Positions 1 to 14,500 of a DNA stretch of 64,000 bases are shown one piece after another. This DNA comes from Adiantum capillus-veneris (lineage: Eukaryota; Streptophyta; Polypodiopsida; Polypodiales; Pteridaceae): contig CM043964.1 in the NCBI GenBank assembly GCA_014529385.2, forward strand, positions 8,751,497 through 8,815,496. The letters are read 5' to 3'. The position numbers and the translations under genes are program-made. Position 1 is the stretch's first letter; each line of letters begins with the position of its first letter. Under the pieces are notes generated by a model. That model was not told the origin of the DNA and searched no databases. It saw only the letters and a program-made list of their open reading frames with translations.

Positions 1-322
1 TTCAAAAAGTGTCTAGCTTTTTGTCCACTCATTGACACTTGTTGAGCAATTTCATGGGCCTCCCCTGTGTTCTTTGAAGCAGCGATAGACACATTTACAC
101 TGTGACAGCCAATGGAATTCAAGAGTACCTCCACTCTTTTGATCGCTTCCTAGGGCTTTTCCAATGATTTCATTGTGAAAGCATAGTCAATGTGGAGCTT
201 CAATAGCCTATCAAAAATGTGCATGAATGTGTTGTCAGGCGTTTTTCGAACGGGCGAAAAGCCAATCAGCGACACTGGAATGCCTAGCAAAGAGCCATTG
301 TATATACTTGTGCATACCTATG
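1..322 (-). pseudogene. Coding-like remnant, unknown family (runs off left edge)
   Basis: On the minus strand one frame reads about 105 codons with a single in-frame stop (near position 150). The peptide has ordinary globular composition, with short blocks such as LIGFSPVRKTPD, LLKLHIDYAF and NTGEAHEIAQQV, unlike the low-complexity shadow frames around it. It begins after a stop near 322 and continues past the window edge. I do not recognise the family. It could be a gene fragment or part of an unrecognised element. Confidence 0.35.
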
Positions 323-2277
323 ATTGCACTTTGAGAGTGGTTTTCAAGCTTAGTCATACAAAGCTTTTGTTTTGGTTGGCCTCTGGTAGCAAACCATAGA
401 CACCATGTATGCTAGTGATCGGTGGTTGTTCCTTAAGTATGAGATAACGGATATGAGAGTTCATTTTGGATACTTATGGTGGGAATGAACCTTTACTTGA
501 GCCATTTAAGCTAAATAAAGAGCTTCTGGTAGTTGACTGTGAGGATTGCAAGCATGGACAATGCCCGCGGCCATGGGATAAGAGTGCAAGGCTCGCGAAT
601 GAAGGCTATATCATCGTGGGAACCGACCCTTGCTCAAAATAAAAGAATAATTTGAAGACAAGATAGTATATGTCGTATTATTCTGATGTATCAAGATATC
701 ATTAGTCACACTCATTGTTTAGTAATCAATAATCATAAATTTCAAGTCCAACACTGTACACAATGTCAACAAAACCAATCATCATAAACCAAATTTCAAG
801 TCCAACACTATACATAGTGTCAACAACCAATCATCATAAACCAAATCCAAATCCAACTCAAATTCAAAATCCCAAAATCACTTTCATTTTATACTTGAGT
901 AAAAAAATCACACTAAGGACAGTGGTGGCCAGCCACTAGAGCATGATGCTACCTAAATCAAAAATAGGCACCAATGAAACATGTTGCCTAAATTGATAAA
1001 TCTACACTTGTGTTTCCTAAATTGTTGAATCTGCACCAATACTAGTTAACATACAGAATCTGTTGACTGTTGGTATGCTGCACAAATCGACAAATCTACA
1101 CGCATGCCGTCTAAATCAACGGATTTATAATCAATGTAACCCTACAAAATCAGCCTATCATTTGGATCAATATGTAAAGTGATACAACAAAATTCCAGCA
1201 ACCCAATAGGTTTTTTTAGTTAATACTCTCAAGACCCGTGATGCAGGAAAGGAACCAGGCAGATCTAAGGATCATGTCTAAAAATGATGAATTGCTTGCA
1301 ATCATTGGGGGGATGGTCTGCACGTGAAAAAACGGTGCCAGAGAAAGAGGACCAGAGGGGGACACGGCAGAAGCTTGCAAGGGGGAGCCTCCATAGCATG
1401 AGCAGAGGGAGGGCTCTCGAATCCAGGCTTGGCAAGCACACAGGGGAGCAGCCAGAGTCCGCGGGCAACTAGAATACAAAGGGTTGTGTGCTACAGAGCA
1501 GAGCCGTGGGCTACTACATGGCTAAGTTGAAGCATTAAACGGATGCTCGAGCTAGGGGAAGGTGTTGTCTGAGGGCGAAAGCAACCAGGGCTAAAAGTGG
1601 GGTTGTATGCATGGCCGTGACACAGCTAGCTAGCACAAGGAGAATTTGAAGAGGGAGCTCATCATTGAGAGCATGACAGGTGCTCCACGGGACCTCGATA
1701 CTTTCAATTTAGACCATGCATGGGCGCATTTAGGTGCAGGGAGATACAGAGAGGGCCGATGAGGGGCGACCAGTCCGGGCTGCCATTTTGAGAAGCCGAC
1801 TTGAAGAGAGCATAGAAGGGGTGTTCATGCTCAGAAGAAGAGAGCTTAGTGCATTGTATTTGAGGGGCTGAAGCTCGGAGAATTGCAAGGAGAGCCACAC
1901 TGCAGGTGCCTCCATCTGGAGCGCAAGAAAAACAAGGAGGCGTCAGCCCATGAAGCGAGGGCTGCAGGGAGGACTTGACACCACAGAGAACAGGGCTGCT
2001 ATAGAAGGAGGCAGCAGGGTGTCGAGCTGAAAATCTGGGGTCGTGAATAAAAGACGAAGAAGGAGGCTTGAGGGTTGCCTGCAACAAAGATGAGACCAGC
2101 TTCGAATCCGATGCAGGTATACATGCACAAGGAGCTTTTGACATGTTACCATATAGAAATTAGTTTTGGGTTCCATGTACTTCCTAAATCTAAGTAGGAA
2201 GTAAAGAGCTTTTTGCTAGATTGAACTAGAAAATTCGTAAGTTTCTATATGATAGGTTTATAATTGATGGATGGAAC
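323..2277. other. No supported gene
   Basis: Non-coding to the eye. AT-rich to about 1,200, with repeated phrases (caaatttcaagtccaacac twice near 735-810). From 1,200 to 2,150 it is GC-richer and open in several frames on both strands, but none of the translations shows a recognisable motif, so no gene is called. Confidence 0.5.
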
Positions 2278-2541
2278 TAGCAACTTTCAAGTAGCTCTAG
2301 ATTTCCTATATAGTACTAAGTGGAGTTGCTACATAGAAGTAGTTAATCCTTGGTCTAATGCAATTACTATATAGCAACTATATGTAATTGCTAGTTGGAA
2401 GTAGTAAATCCCAATTCCACACAATTACTATATAGTAACTATGTTGACTTGCTAGTTAGAAGTAGCAAATCCTAAATTCAATGCAATTATTATATAGTAA
2501 TTATGTAGTCACTAGTTACAAGTAACAAATTCTAGGTCCAA
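2278..2541. repeat. Tandem repeat, 61-62 bp unit
   Basis: Three units start at 2360, 2421 and 2483 with the shared pattern (g/a)caattactatatag..aactat...ctagtt.gaagtag.aaatcc. A diverged, longer copy precedes them from about 2278. The sequence is AT-rich and has no coding potential. Confidence 0.75.
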
Positions 2542-3740
2542 CCCACTTATTAAGCATGCCTTTTCACATCGTAATATAGTAATTATTTTATACTAAGCAC
2601 TAACTATATTACGTATTCTTTTAATATATGTATGTACTATGGTACTTATACTATGTTTTATTAAGTTATTTTGTGATGTTTTTATTTTTTCTCATAATTA
2701 ATTTTTGCAAAGAACCATAAGTGTGCATTGTAACTCTCATATTCCATGACCTTGAAAAAATCAATACCTAAGTTTGGGTACTTGTCTATATCATTTTCTC
2801 ATATCTTAGAGTTGTTTTTGTTTTTTTTAGAAGGTGTATTGTATGGTGAGATTTTCCCAAGGAAATTTGTGCAAGACCTATTTATTGTGTCTACTTTCAA
2901 AGGAGAGATTGTGGCGCCATCTTTTACTTTTTTATGGTATGATTATGAAAATACTTATTAGTGTAGCTTAGAGGTGATACAAGTTCTGCAAATGGTGCTA
3001 CACTCCTTGAAACTCATTGCATATATATCTAGTTCAATAGGAGAATGTATTCCCTACTACAAGAGGCAATAGATTAAAAACTTTAAATGTCAAATGTCCA
3101 TATTAAAGCTTATAAATTCCATCTCTACTTGATGCTTGTTGAAGTTTTGAGATATTGTGTTAATTTTGGCATTACGTCTCCCCAATCTAGAAAAAATATA
3201 AAGCCTTTCAAAACATTTTAAGTGCCTAAGTGAAGGGTAAGTTTAGGAAATGAAAAGACACATGAAGGTGGAGAGTCAAAAGTCTTTTTTTTTTCCATAT
3301 AAAGTGGTGGTCTACTTTACATGGTACATTTGTGTTTCTCTTTTCCTTTACTTTTTCCTTAATTAGCATTTTCTTTTCCTTAAAGTGTCTTTGCACTATG
3401 TAGGTAGTGAATTTTTTTTAAAAAAGCTATTAGAAATACCTTATATTTTGTGTGTGTGTGTGGCATATAATATACACAAAAAAAAATTGAAAATAAGATG
3501 AGGGGAACAAATTGACACTTTGGACTTCATGATGAAATCTAAAATAAAATACACTAGCTCAACCATAGAAAATTTTCAAAAACAGGACATAGCTAAATGA
3601 ATAGAGCACCAAAACAAACACTTACATACATTGAAAGAGATTAGAGGAAGGATGGAAGTAATGTATATGCAAAGTGATGGAGAGACCTATTTTCAAGGGA
3701 AAAAATCAAACAATATGCATGATGGAATAGCTTTAGAAGT
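2542..3740. other. AT-rich DNA, nothing recognised
   Basis: AT-rich sequence with homopolymer runs and a short (TG)n near 3450. The small open frame at 2746-2961 has no motif and biased low-complexity composition. I see no gene. Confidence 0.5.
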
Positions 3741-3750
3741 TCCTTGCAGC

Positions 3751-3804
<54 letters not shown>

Positions 3805-3858
3805 TAGTATGCATGATAAAATAGATTTAGAAATTCCTTGAAACTCTAGAGAGAGAGA

Positions 3859-3890
<32 letters not shown>
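3741..3890. repeat. Paired (GA)n microsatellites in a duplicated unit
   Basis: Two (GA)n tracts (about 3753-3802 and 3849-3890) each follow a near-identical leader ending in tttagaa(g/a)ttccttg. This indicates a tandem duplication of a roughly 100-bp unit that carried the microsatellite. Confidence 0.85.
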
Positions 3891-4541
3891 AGGGTAGAGA
3901 TATATATGGAGAGAGATAGAGATAGAGAGAGGCGATAGATACCCTTGAAAAGCCCTATTGCTTCGGTCTACATCTCTTCGCCTATTTCTATGTCAACCAA
4001 ATATTTGTGCCCTTGCTCTCTATATTGTAGATTGAAGCAATGATACTAAACACCTTCCGCTCACAAGGATGGTGGGCTATGTAGTAGAGGGAGGCAATAG
4101 GATATTGTGATGATTCAATGTTAAGCAAGAGAAAAACAAGAATTGAAGGCATGCCAATAATTGGAAAGGGTGGGGATTCAAAGTCGGTCAAAGAAAAGAG
4201 AGTATATGGAAAATCGTTTGTGTAGGCAAATAAGTGGTCAAGAGAGAGCATGTATAGAGTATATCCAATGTATTTCCACATGAAACGTCTCATGAGGGTA
4301 GTTTAGAATTTCTCAAGTACGGAAATGGTGGCTTGGTTAGAGTACAAAGGGTGGCTAAGCTTCCTCTAAAGTTTGGTGCATTTTTTACTTAGTTTGTTTT
4401 GGAGTTTGGTCATAAGAAAGTGTAGAGTGTACCATAGGAGGACTTATCACAAGTGGATTGGGATAAAGTGCCTCAAAGAGGGCGCCTTTAATGTTTTGGA
4501 AGATGTTTCAAGTAGGGAGTAAGGGTTGGAGTGCATGTTGT
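3891..4541. other. No supported gene
   Basis: Purine-rich tail of the GA repeats, then non-coding sequence. An open frame on the minus strand at 3988-4293 shows no family motif. Confidence 0.45.
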
Positions 4542-4626
4542 GCTATATATCGTATCTCTATATATAGCCCCCTGCTCCCCTCTATATAAACTCATCTCGT
4601 GTGAACACTTAACACACCTTTAGGGT
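4542..4626 (+). repeat. Copia-type LTR core fragment (TATA region)
   Basis: The stretch containing atctctatatatagc, cccctctatataaactcatct and gtgtga.ca.tt.acacac matches 59,637-59,722 closely, where the same sequence lies inside an LTR end followed by a TGGTATCAGAGC primer site. The shared tatataaa is a plausible TATA box of the LTR promoter. No primer site follows here, so this is a fragment or a decayed LTR. Confidence 0.65.
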
Positions 4627-4659
4627 TTGCAAATGTGGTGTCGTCCCTCTCTCCTCTAT

Positions 4660-5080
4660 TTTTTTGGATCGTGATTCGTCCTCGACTAATAATCTCGCCC
4701 TGCATATGTTCACCATATCATCTTTTCTCATAATGCCACTTCCCTAATTTGAAGATGCAAGTCAAGATGTTGAATCTACTAAGAGGTCCTCTCTTTGCAT
4801 CCAAGAAAAAAAACCTAGACCTTCTTTGTCCTTCGCCACTTGGACATACTATGTAATCAATTTTGAATAGGAAGGTAGCTAAGCACTTTTCGTGCTTTTG
4901 CAAATACCATACTATTGTCATATGTTTCAACAGTAGATTGCCAAGCGTATCATTTTTTTTGGATCATCCTCGACTAATAATTTCACATTGTATATATTCA
5001 CCATATTAGCTTTTTGCATAATGCCACTGCCCTTGAATATGCAAGCCAAGATGCTTGAATCTGATGAGACACCCTCGTTT
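4660..5080. repeat. Diverged direct repeat (~290 bp apart)
   Basis: The block ttggatcgtgattcgtcctcgactaataatc...ttcaccatat...cataatgccact starting near 4665 recurs in diverged form from about 4960 (ggatcatcctcgactaataatttc...). It may be the decayed internal region behind the LTR core at 4542-4626. Confidence 0.6.
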
Positions 5081-5766
5081 TGTATCTAGCAAAAACTACC
5101 AAAAGCTTCGTTGTCTATGTTGGACATGTCCTTCTTAGAAGGGCACCGCACTATGCATACATATTGACCAATAAGTGCTTGAAATATACATCTTTCTCAA
5201 CCAATTAACAACTTTTTGGAATCTCAAAAGTAAACCACACTTGCATACATGTCAAGAGATGACCTTTGGGATTGGAATTTCATCAACAACTTCTTGTGCT
5301 CTCAAAGGTAACCATAGTCCAAGAGAAAACAATTGAGACACTTTCAAACATATGAACAATCCAAGAGATGCCCTTTAAGGCATAACACACATCAAGTACT
5401 TGGTGTGCTGATTCTTCATCTCACCATGTATATTTTAGCTATGTCAACCTCTTACATAGTGCATATGCGTTCAAAATGTTGCCAAGAGATGACATCTCGA
5501 ATCAAGATGTAGTACACAAGATGGAAAATGAAACTAAAATCTAATCAGCAACTGTTGTGCTTTGATAAGTCAATGTAACATTTAATTGTCTAATAACTTG
5601 TTTGTAGCGGAAAATAGCATGAACATAGTGAGAATTTCATTAAAATAGCTTCCTAATGAGAATAAGAAGAGTGCTTGAGTGGAGAGAACAACAAAAAGTA
5701 TAACACCTAGTTAGATAGCATGAACAATACTTCAAAAGAGAGAGAAATTAAGCAATTGAGAACAGT
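5081..5766. other. No supported gene
   Basis: Non-coding; stops in all frames. Nothing recognised. Confidence 0.5.
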
Positions 5767-6100
5767 TGAGGACCAGATTTGCATGGATCGGAGCCGGTCC
5801 CCCCTCCAAAAGGCTTTGTATTATGGTTTCTCCCATCAAGAGAGACATTTTACAATACAATTCTTTGTGTTCCTTCAATACTAGCTAGTGCAATGAAGAT
5901 GGAAACTTTGAAGGAGTACGAATGGAAGTGCGACGCGAGAGAGATTGCGAGAAGAAGAGCACGGCGATATGGTGAGCTCGCTCTATTGTAATGTGTAGAG
6001 CATAGTGAGTTCTAATTAGGTTTTTACAAAAGAATATGTGTACATACCTGGCGGCCCGCCCACTTACCTGGGCGACCACATTGGGCTTTATACCCCAACA
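5767..6100 (-). repeat. 3' LTR of copia element 1 (left end approximate)
   Basis: On the minus strand the pol ORF stop (6190) is followed by a purine tract (rc of acctcccactta, 6101-6112) and then TGTTGGGGTATAAAGC, a typical TG start of a copia LTR. The right end at 6100 is well placed. The left end at about 5767 (plus-strand TGAGG) is a guess, because no second LTR copy exists in the window to align. Confidence 0.6.
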
Positions 6101-6189
6101 ACCTCCCACTTAAAGTTGAATGTGGTACTTTAAGTGTGAGAGAAGCTACTATACAAGCTAATATACAAGAGATGTAGAGAAGTGATGTA

Positions 6190-7791
6190 CTACCCTACAC
6201 CTAACTGCTTGCGAAAATGCGCAAAGCTCTCTAAGGGAAGTCCTTTTGTAAGTAGATCAGCAGGATTTTCTGTGGTGTGAACTTTGACAAGCTGAAGTTG
6301 CTTATCCTCGAGCATTTCCCTAATGAAATGATACTTCACATCCACATGCTTTGTCTTTGAGTGATAAACTGGATTGCGAGCCAATTGTATAGCACTTTGA
6401 CTATCACAATATAACACAGGCATCTCTTCTTTGATTCCCAAATCTGTTACTAATCGATTAAGCCAAATTGATTCTTTGCATGCCTCTGATGCTGCAATAT
6501 ATTCAGCCTCTGTAGTAGACTGACTAACACAATCTTGTAATCTAGAACGCCATGATACTGCTCCACCAGCCAATGTAAAGACATACCCTGACGTAGACCT
6601 TCGGTTGTCTAAGTCATTTGCATAATCTGAGTCTGTAAAACCCTTTACACTTAGCTCCTGACTCCCATAGCATATACGCATACTCTTTGTAGCTTTCAGG
6701 TATCTCAATATTCCTTTCACTGCCTCCCAATGTTTCTTGCCTGGGTTTGACATGTATCGACTTACTACTCCCACTGCAAATGCAATGTCTGGGCAAGTAG
6801 CAATCATTGCATACATCAAACTACCCACTGCAGACGCATATGGAATCTTATCCATTTCAGCCTGTTCTTCCTCAGACACAGGACAATCTTGTTTGCTAAG
6901 TTTCACATATGGTGGCAATGGAACACTCAGTGCCTTTCCCTTCTCCATATTGAAACGTTGCAAAACCTTGTCAATATACTCTGTTTGAGATAACCAAATC
7001 AACTTCTTTGATTTGTCTCTCTCAATGGGCATACCAAGTATATGACTTGCCTCACCCATGTCTTTCATGTCAAACGATTTTGCCATCTTTGACTTCAAAG
7101 CTGAAATTTCTTCCAAGTGCTTGCCAGCAATCAACATGTCATCCACATACAAAATAAGGATCAGCCAACTACCATCCTTAGCCTTCTTTGTATATAGACA
7201 CTGATCGAACTCACTACGTTTGTAGCCTTGAGAAAGCATAAACTTGTGGAATTTATGGTACCATGCCCTCTGTGATTGTTTTAAGCCATAAAGACTCTTT
7301 AACAACTGGCATACCCAATCCTCCTTGCCTTTCACAACAAACCCTTCTGGCTGCTGCATGTAAATTTCCACATCTAAATCACCATGCAATAATGCTGTCT
7401 TGACATCCATTTGGTGCAACACCAAATCTAATATGGCAACCAATGCAAGAAAGCATCTTAATGTAGTCATCTTGACCACCGGAGAGAAGACTTCATCAAA
7501 GTCAATGCCTTGTTCTTGCTTAAAGCCCTTGGCAACAAGCCTTGCTTTGTACTTTGGCTGACTATCATGAGCGGTGATCTTATACCTGTAAACCCATTTA
7601 CAAGGTAGAGCCTTTTTGCCCTGTGGTAATTTAACTAGCTTCCATGTCTGGTTTTTATGCAGAGCTGTCATCTCTGATTGCATGGCCAATTGCCAATTCC
7701 CGGAGTCCTTCATTTGCACTGCTTCCTTGTAACATGAAGGCTCATTGCAATCAGTCAACATGACATAGTTCATAGATGGAACAAACCTATC
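6190..7791 (-). pseudogene. Copia pol, RT-RNase H half (truncated)
   Basis: C-terminal half of a Ty1/copia polyprotein, which copies element RNA into DNA. Reading begins at about PDRFVPSMNYVML just after an in-frame TGA; gag, protease and integrase are missing. Visible motifs in order: WKLVKLP and KWVYRYK (RVT_2 start), KARLVAKGF, HQMDVKTALLHGDL, LKSLYGLKQ, ILYVDDML (RT catalytic YVDD), WLSQTEYI, YASAVGSLMYAM, then RNase H with FTDSDYAND, RRSTSGYVF, STTEAEYIA, YCDSQSAIQLA and TKHVDVKYHFIRE, ending FRKQLGVG. There is no internal stop over 527 codons, so decay is mainly 5' truncation. A purine tract and LTR follow. Sequence right of 7,800 is unrelated. Confidence 0.93.
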
Positions 7792-7799
7792 AGGATCTC

Positions 7800-10600
7800 T
7801 TTTTCAACGCAGGCGCTACCATTGATTATCATCATCTTTCTCTGCTTCATTACCATCACACGCGATAAATTAAAACCATTCACATGAGGATGTTGTCCAT
7901 GCCATCTTGGTTGAGGAGATCATGTCAAGTGGAAACCTCCACGCTCAAGAAGCGTAAAAACCATCTTAGGTTTAGGCCTAGAAAAAAAACATTTTTCCTA
8001 ACCGAAGAAAATAAGGGCAAACTTGAAAATCTCTTGGTTTTTAGGTCAAAATTTGAAGCTTTTGTCGGTAATTACACTAAAACTTGTAAAAATTTCCCAG
8101 TTTTATTCAAGGCAAGCTCAAAATGTAACCAGGATTTTAGGATTTTAGTTAAAATACACCGGACCCGGTATTTTTCTAACACTGCTTAGTCTTAGACTCA
8201 CCAAGTTTTTTTTGAAAAAAAGCAACGTGCTATAAATTTAAGTCAAAAAATCCACCCAAAATTCACAATTACCTGAGAACTTTTGCAAAGGCGCCAAGCA
8301 GATAGAGATGATGTTGATGGAAAGAAAAAAAAACATGGGGAGGGAGATTCAAATGTATTTCACTTCCCCCCACGCGATGTTGGATGTTTGGAGCGTCGAA
8401 GTGTCTGCGTCTGTCCATCGCCATCATTATCAGGGTAAGCGTTCTGTTTCAGATCCGAGCTGTAGTATGATTGTGGCTCTATTTGAGGGGTGGGTGTTTT
8501 AGGAGGATGCATAGGTGTGCTGATGTAGAAGCTCTAGGTTTGCTAGTTGTTTTTTTTTGGGCAAGAGGCAGGTGTTGAAGAGGTTGTAAATCTCTTTGGA
8601 GGTGTAGTAGGTTGAGATGTGGATCTTGAACTTGGTGCAGCAGGTGTCTTGCTACTAATAATTTTAGTGCATGCACTGTTTATCAAGAGATGATCTTGCC
8701 GCCTCTTAAGAATTTGACCTAATCACACCATTCTGTCCGCACCTAGATTTATTCAGGAACAACATATATGAATCCTCATTACGGGTATGCCATGGTACTT
8801 TTAAAGATTTTGTCAGCTGTTAGACCTTATTCTGGGAACAATAGTTATGAGATAGTGACAAACACTGTAATTGTTTTGTGTGGGCTTGCTAAAGGTCGAC
8901 TAGAAATCCCCATGATTCAAATAGATATACAGGTGGCACTTCTTTTGGATCAGCAATGTTGGCTGCATGTGAGCTGTGTCCAGCAGCTCTAGGAATTGAT
9001 GGTGGAGGCCAATGTAGGTGAAGGTTTCGAGTGGAAAAATACATCTTCTCTATACTAATTTTGTTCACATTGCATGGCATATAGAGCAAAACATGGAAGT
9101 GGCTTACTTTTGCCAATTGGACTCAGTCATAGAAAATTCTTTTGATGGTCATGTTGAATTTGTAGGCAGATGTCAATAGCAGCTTTGAGTTGAATATACT
9201 ACAACAGCAATGATGAATTGAATGTACATGGTTCAAAGGAGAATCAAGTGACTCCATTTCCATGTTTCATTCTCATATTATCACATCTCTTAGCTCGATC
9301 CGGCCTTGCAAGTGCTAGCAATGTACGTAGGTAATGGTTTCAATCTACAGAGAGTGTTTGGGAAAATCAAGTCTATCCTTATCTTTTTAAATATTGTGTT
9401 ATGCCATGTCATGCACAATTTTGTTGCAATATAGTGGTGATGTCCTTTCATGCTTCTTCACAGATTTGTCTTTTGTTTTTTGCAGTGAACCTGGGACTTT
9501 TTGCGCAAACACATTTCACATGCTACTAGGTATTTCCTCACCTGTTAAGTTCCTTGAAGCCTAGTAGTTAAGTGTACCATAGCAGGGTGCTAATTTGATT
9601 TATGCCAATTTTGCTTTGAGTTCATGTTTGGGTGATTCTTTTGGTAACTAGTTATCGTATGGGATTTTGGTGAGGTATGGATAGATTTTATGCTCGTATA
9701 CAAATCCAACAAGTTGGCAATGAAGTGTCTACTGGATTTGGTGAAGAGATTGAATAGTCATTGAGTGCTATGCAAATTGGCTAACACTCCAAAGTGTTGA
9801 TGAAGGCCTAAAGCCAGGTGTAGTGTGCCATGGGTTATGAATTGATGAACCCAACACTCCTTGCATTGCTCAACCCTACCTTTTTGCAAATTAGCACTAA
9901 AAGCCTTAGAGAGTCACTTAATCTGCTATGGACCCTCTCATGTCTAGTACGTCTTGATGGCACTTGAATGTGTCTCCAGATCTTTGTCATCTTTGTGTGG
10001 ACATCCTCTAAGCTATCATGGATTTCTTCTAGGTTTCACCCATAGTGGACTTCTATGCACAATTTTCAGGTCTTGGGATACTCCTCCATACCTCCTAGCG
10101 CGCCCGCAAGAGAGTGAGGAACCTTTCTATCTATATTTGCTGATAGGGGATATTTGTCAGATGGGTGTGTGCAGTGTTGGTTAATCTTAGTGCAGATAGG
10201 AAGAGCAAAAAGGTGGACTTGTTATGCTATCATTGCTGGCACTGAGTACTTTGCTATGGAGATGCTGTTTTCATCACTTTATAAGCCTATGGAAGCATGC
10301 GCAGGGTTATCATCAGATGATGTTCACATCACAGGAAGATGACATTTACATCACTTTATAAGCCTACAGATGATGGTTTGGGCACACGTGGTAGTACAAA
10401 AGGCATGGGAAAGCATGCATGGCACTAGGTAGGTGGACAAGGAGGACGTTGAAGGGCAAGTGGAGTGGAGCAGCCTTGCATAATGTGCAAAGAATAGGGG
10501 TGTCAAGATCGGCTGCATCAACAGACGGCGCAATGTTTAGCTTCTGCCCAGACAATGAACGCAGCAGCGATAGAAGCTCTTATTGTTCTTTATTGGTAGA
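7800..10600. other. Non-coding, nothing recognised
   Basis: Mixed composition with short open frames on both strands, none with recognisable motifs. A small direct repeat (catcactttataagcctatgg / catcactttataagcctacag) lies at about 10,275 and 10,350. Confidence 0.45.
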
Positions 10601-10619
10601 AGACGATTGCTTCGGCAGC

Positions 10620-11799
<1,180 letters not shown>

Positions 11800-11800
<1 letters not shown>

Positions 11801-13900
11801 AAGGTGTCGAGGGGAAGCCGATGGGGATGGGGGATTGAGGGCTGGAAGCAAAGGGAAGGTTGAGGAAGGTGTTGGGTATGGGTTAGGTGAAGGTGAGCAC
11901 AAATCAGGGCTTTGGTGCTGAAGTGTGTTGGCAGGTGGCATGGATTGGTGCAAGCGGGGTCTGCATGGCAAACAACGGCAGCAATGAAAAAGGCTGGCCT
12001 TGCCCGGTCCGAGCTGATGGGTGTGCAAGTCAAACTGGTGTCGGGGGCTGGGATAGTGTGGTGCAGAGCGGCACAATGGACTATGGGGATGGGGCCTCAA
12101 AAAGGAAGGAAGAGTCGTCATGGTCGTGGGCAGTAGAGGGCCAATGGTGGAGGGTGTTGTGTAGGGAGCAGATTTGACTGTCCTGAGGTGAAACGGTAAG
12201 AAAGGCAGCAAGAAATGTCGATCTGCATCTAGAAAAGAAGTAGGAAAAGTAGTGGATGTTGTCGATGGTGCAGTAGAGCAGAAGGGCAAAGGTTGCAGTT
12301 GCAGTTGCACACAAGTGGGCATGGGGGCAATGAGGCGATCTTGGGTGCAGGTGGGCAAAAGCTACGGCAGACGAAGTCGACAAGGGGAGGGTGGATATGG
12401 CAATGGCTCGTCACACACAAGCACACCATTCTCTGATTATAAAGTGATGTAAACCTTTTCAACAGATGCATGTTTCTTGTAGAGGTTATTGTTGACTCTT
12501 AATGGCAATTTTAGGATCAAGGATTGTCTGCAACATTGTTTCTAGGGTTTCTGATTGTTTGGTTTATCAATGTCTTGCTTTTGTGCCTTTGTGATGCTAT
12601 GGGAAGTTAAGAGTTGTTTGTCGCTTAGCATGCTTGCTTGTGGTGCATGCAGTCTCTAAGGTGTAGAGATATTTGAAAGCTATGCTTGGACTTAATAACC
12701 CGTGAGCATTTGATTTTGTCAACAAGCAATATTTAAAAGTGATGTTGTCGAGCAGCTTTTATGGAAAACCTTGAATTTATTGTGAGGTACTTGTCGTGTC
12801 TCTATTGTATTTTTATAAAAAATTGATGGAATATCTTAAGCATTGTGTAAATTTGTGGTATTCAACATTTAGAATGGGCTCACAGCCATCCCGTGGCACC
12901 TCTCTCTTCGACATTCCGCACTCTTGAACTTGCTAGATGAGTTACTAGTTTCATAACACATCTTAAACTAGCAAGTGTTGAGAATTCTTGCTCAATCTAG
13001 TAATGTTTTTACCATATAGCTGCTCAACTTGCTATATGGTGATTAAATTACTACTTGAAGCATCTAGGAGTATTCTCACTCTTGCTAGTTTGCACTCTTA
13101 CTAGATGTGTGTATTGGAACTAGTAAGACGTCTAGCAATTATATATTTTTTTCCATATGGTAAGCCGCCCAAAGTTCCTTGTGATGGAGACCATTCGAGG
13201 TACTGGTGAAAGGGAGCCGTGAGCTAGGCAGAGAGTTGGATCAAGGCGTTAGAGGTATGCAAGAAAAAGGTCGCTTGGAATTATTGAAAGAAGGCTGCCA
13301 AGTAGTGCGAGATTGGAGGGTCTTTAGATGTTGCAAGAATGCCCCAAGTTGGGGTAAAGAAAGCCATGTAGTGGCGGTACTACAGAGGCAAGGATTTGGA
13401 GGAGGATGCCAGCGAGAGCAATGAGCTCTACAACTTGGAGGGAGGGCTGGTTTCAAGGGTGCGAAGGAGTGCCGTGTGCAAGGCCAGAGGTGTCGGAAGC
13501 TATGGGATGCATGAGAGAGATCACCGGCTTCGACTAAGTGATCGAAGGAAGAGGGTGTGGCCCTCATTGACAAAGACAGCCAGGTGTGACGGTTTGCAGG
13601 AGTCTACGAGTGGCACTCCCCATGGAAGCTTTTGGGAAGCCATAGTTGAGGGCAGCAGGTGCCACAGGCTTTAGTAGTCAAGAAGAAGGACACAAAAGTG
13701 CTCCAAAAGCTCACATATAGTTGATGCCATCATTGTATATAGTTTCTTTGGTGATTTATGGTTTGTTTTGATTCAAAGACCCTCACTTACAGCCAGGAGA
13801 TGCCTACAAAGACCTTAGAGTGATAGAAAGGCTTGAGCTCTACTATCTATTTGTATGCTTGATGATGTGGGCGAGCTATTGAGAGGCAATATTTTGCTCT
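11800..13900. other. GC-rich to AT-rich flank, no supported gene
   Basis: From 11,800 to 12,440 the sequence is G-rich on the plus strand and open in several frames on both strands (longest antisense frame 11,423-12,358), a composition effect. It may hold unrecognisable UGT 3' sequence. 12,440-13,200 is AT-rich with recurring ctagcaag/cttgctag motifs. 13,206-13,674 is again G-rich and open but has no motif. Confidence 0.45.
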
Positions 13901-13917
13901 ACCCTTTTTTTTTCCTG

Positions 13918-14500
13918 TCAACGTGTAATATACGAAAATGTACATTGGATAGAGGAAATGGAAAAGATTGGATTCCAAGCGTGGTCCTTTTGATCACGGT
14001 CTGGGATATTGAGCATGGGACATTTCAGAATAGACGCTTCCCATTCTCTACCTTCATCTCTGACATCACGACAATCTAATCCTTGTTCTCCATCCCCTTG
14101 CCATGGAAGCATGGAACCAACCTTTGTAGTGCTCTTATGTGATTTTTGTCCATTAGGTTTGTACCCTCGAGTGCAAAATGGACAAGGCATGAGAGAAAGA
14201 AGCCCCTTGTTTGCAGCCAAGCAAACACTTTATGATCTTCAAGTCCCCACCTAAGTGCCACCCCACATCATAACAAACAAAACCTTCAACCTCCAACTTC
14301 TGACCTGCAATTTGGGAGTGTATTACTTCTGTGATCCATGGAGTTCTCTCAAAAATCCATGAAAGTACTCCATTGGTTTCTTTGAGCACCTCAATAGCAC
14401 CCAACCACCAAATGTCTATCTCTGATTGCAAGCTAAAAGACGGGGTGGGAGATGGCTTGACTGAATCCCTTTGCCTGGTTTGCAAAAGGGCCTCATTCAT
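13918..14500 (-). pseudogene. Unrecognised coding-like remnant (part of 13.9-15.6 kb)
   Basis: Two overlapping minus-strand frames of 115 and 100 codons look like one peptide with a frameshift near 14,200. They include IDIWWLGAIEVLKETNGVL, SWIFERTPWITEVIHSQIA and, in the second frame, CPFCTRGYKPNGQKSHKS. Composition is protein-like and not repeat-driven. I do not recognise a domain. The piece lies downstream of the remnant at 14,673-15,606 on the same strand and may belong to the same broken gene or element. Confidence 0.35.

Noticed and set aside
1704-2144. 146-codon minus frame
   Set aside because: GC-rich stretch open in several frames with no recognisable motif; insufficient support.
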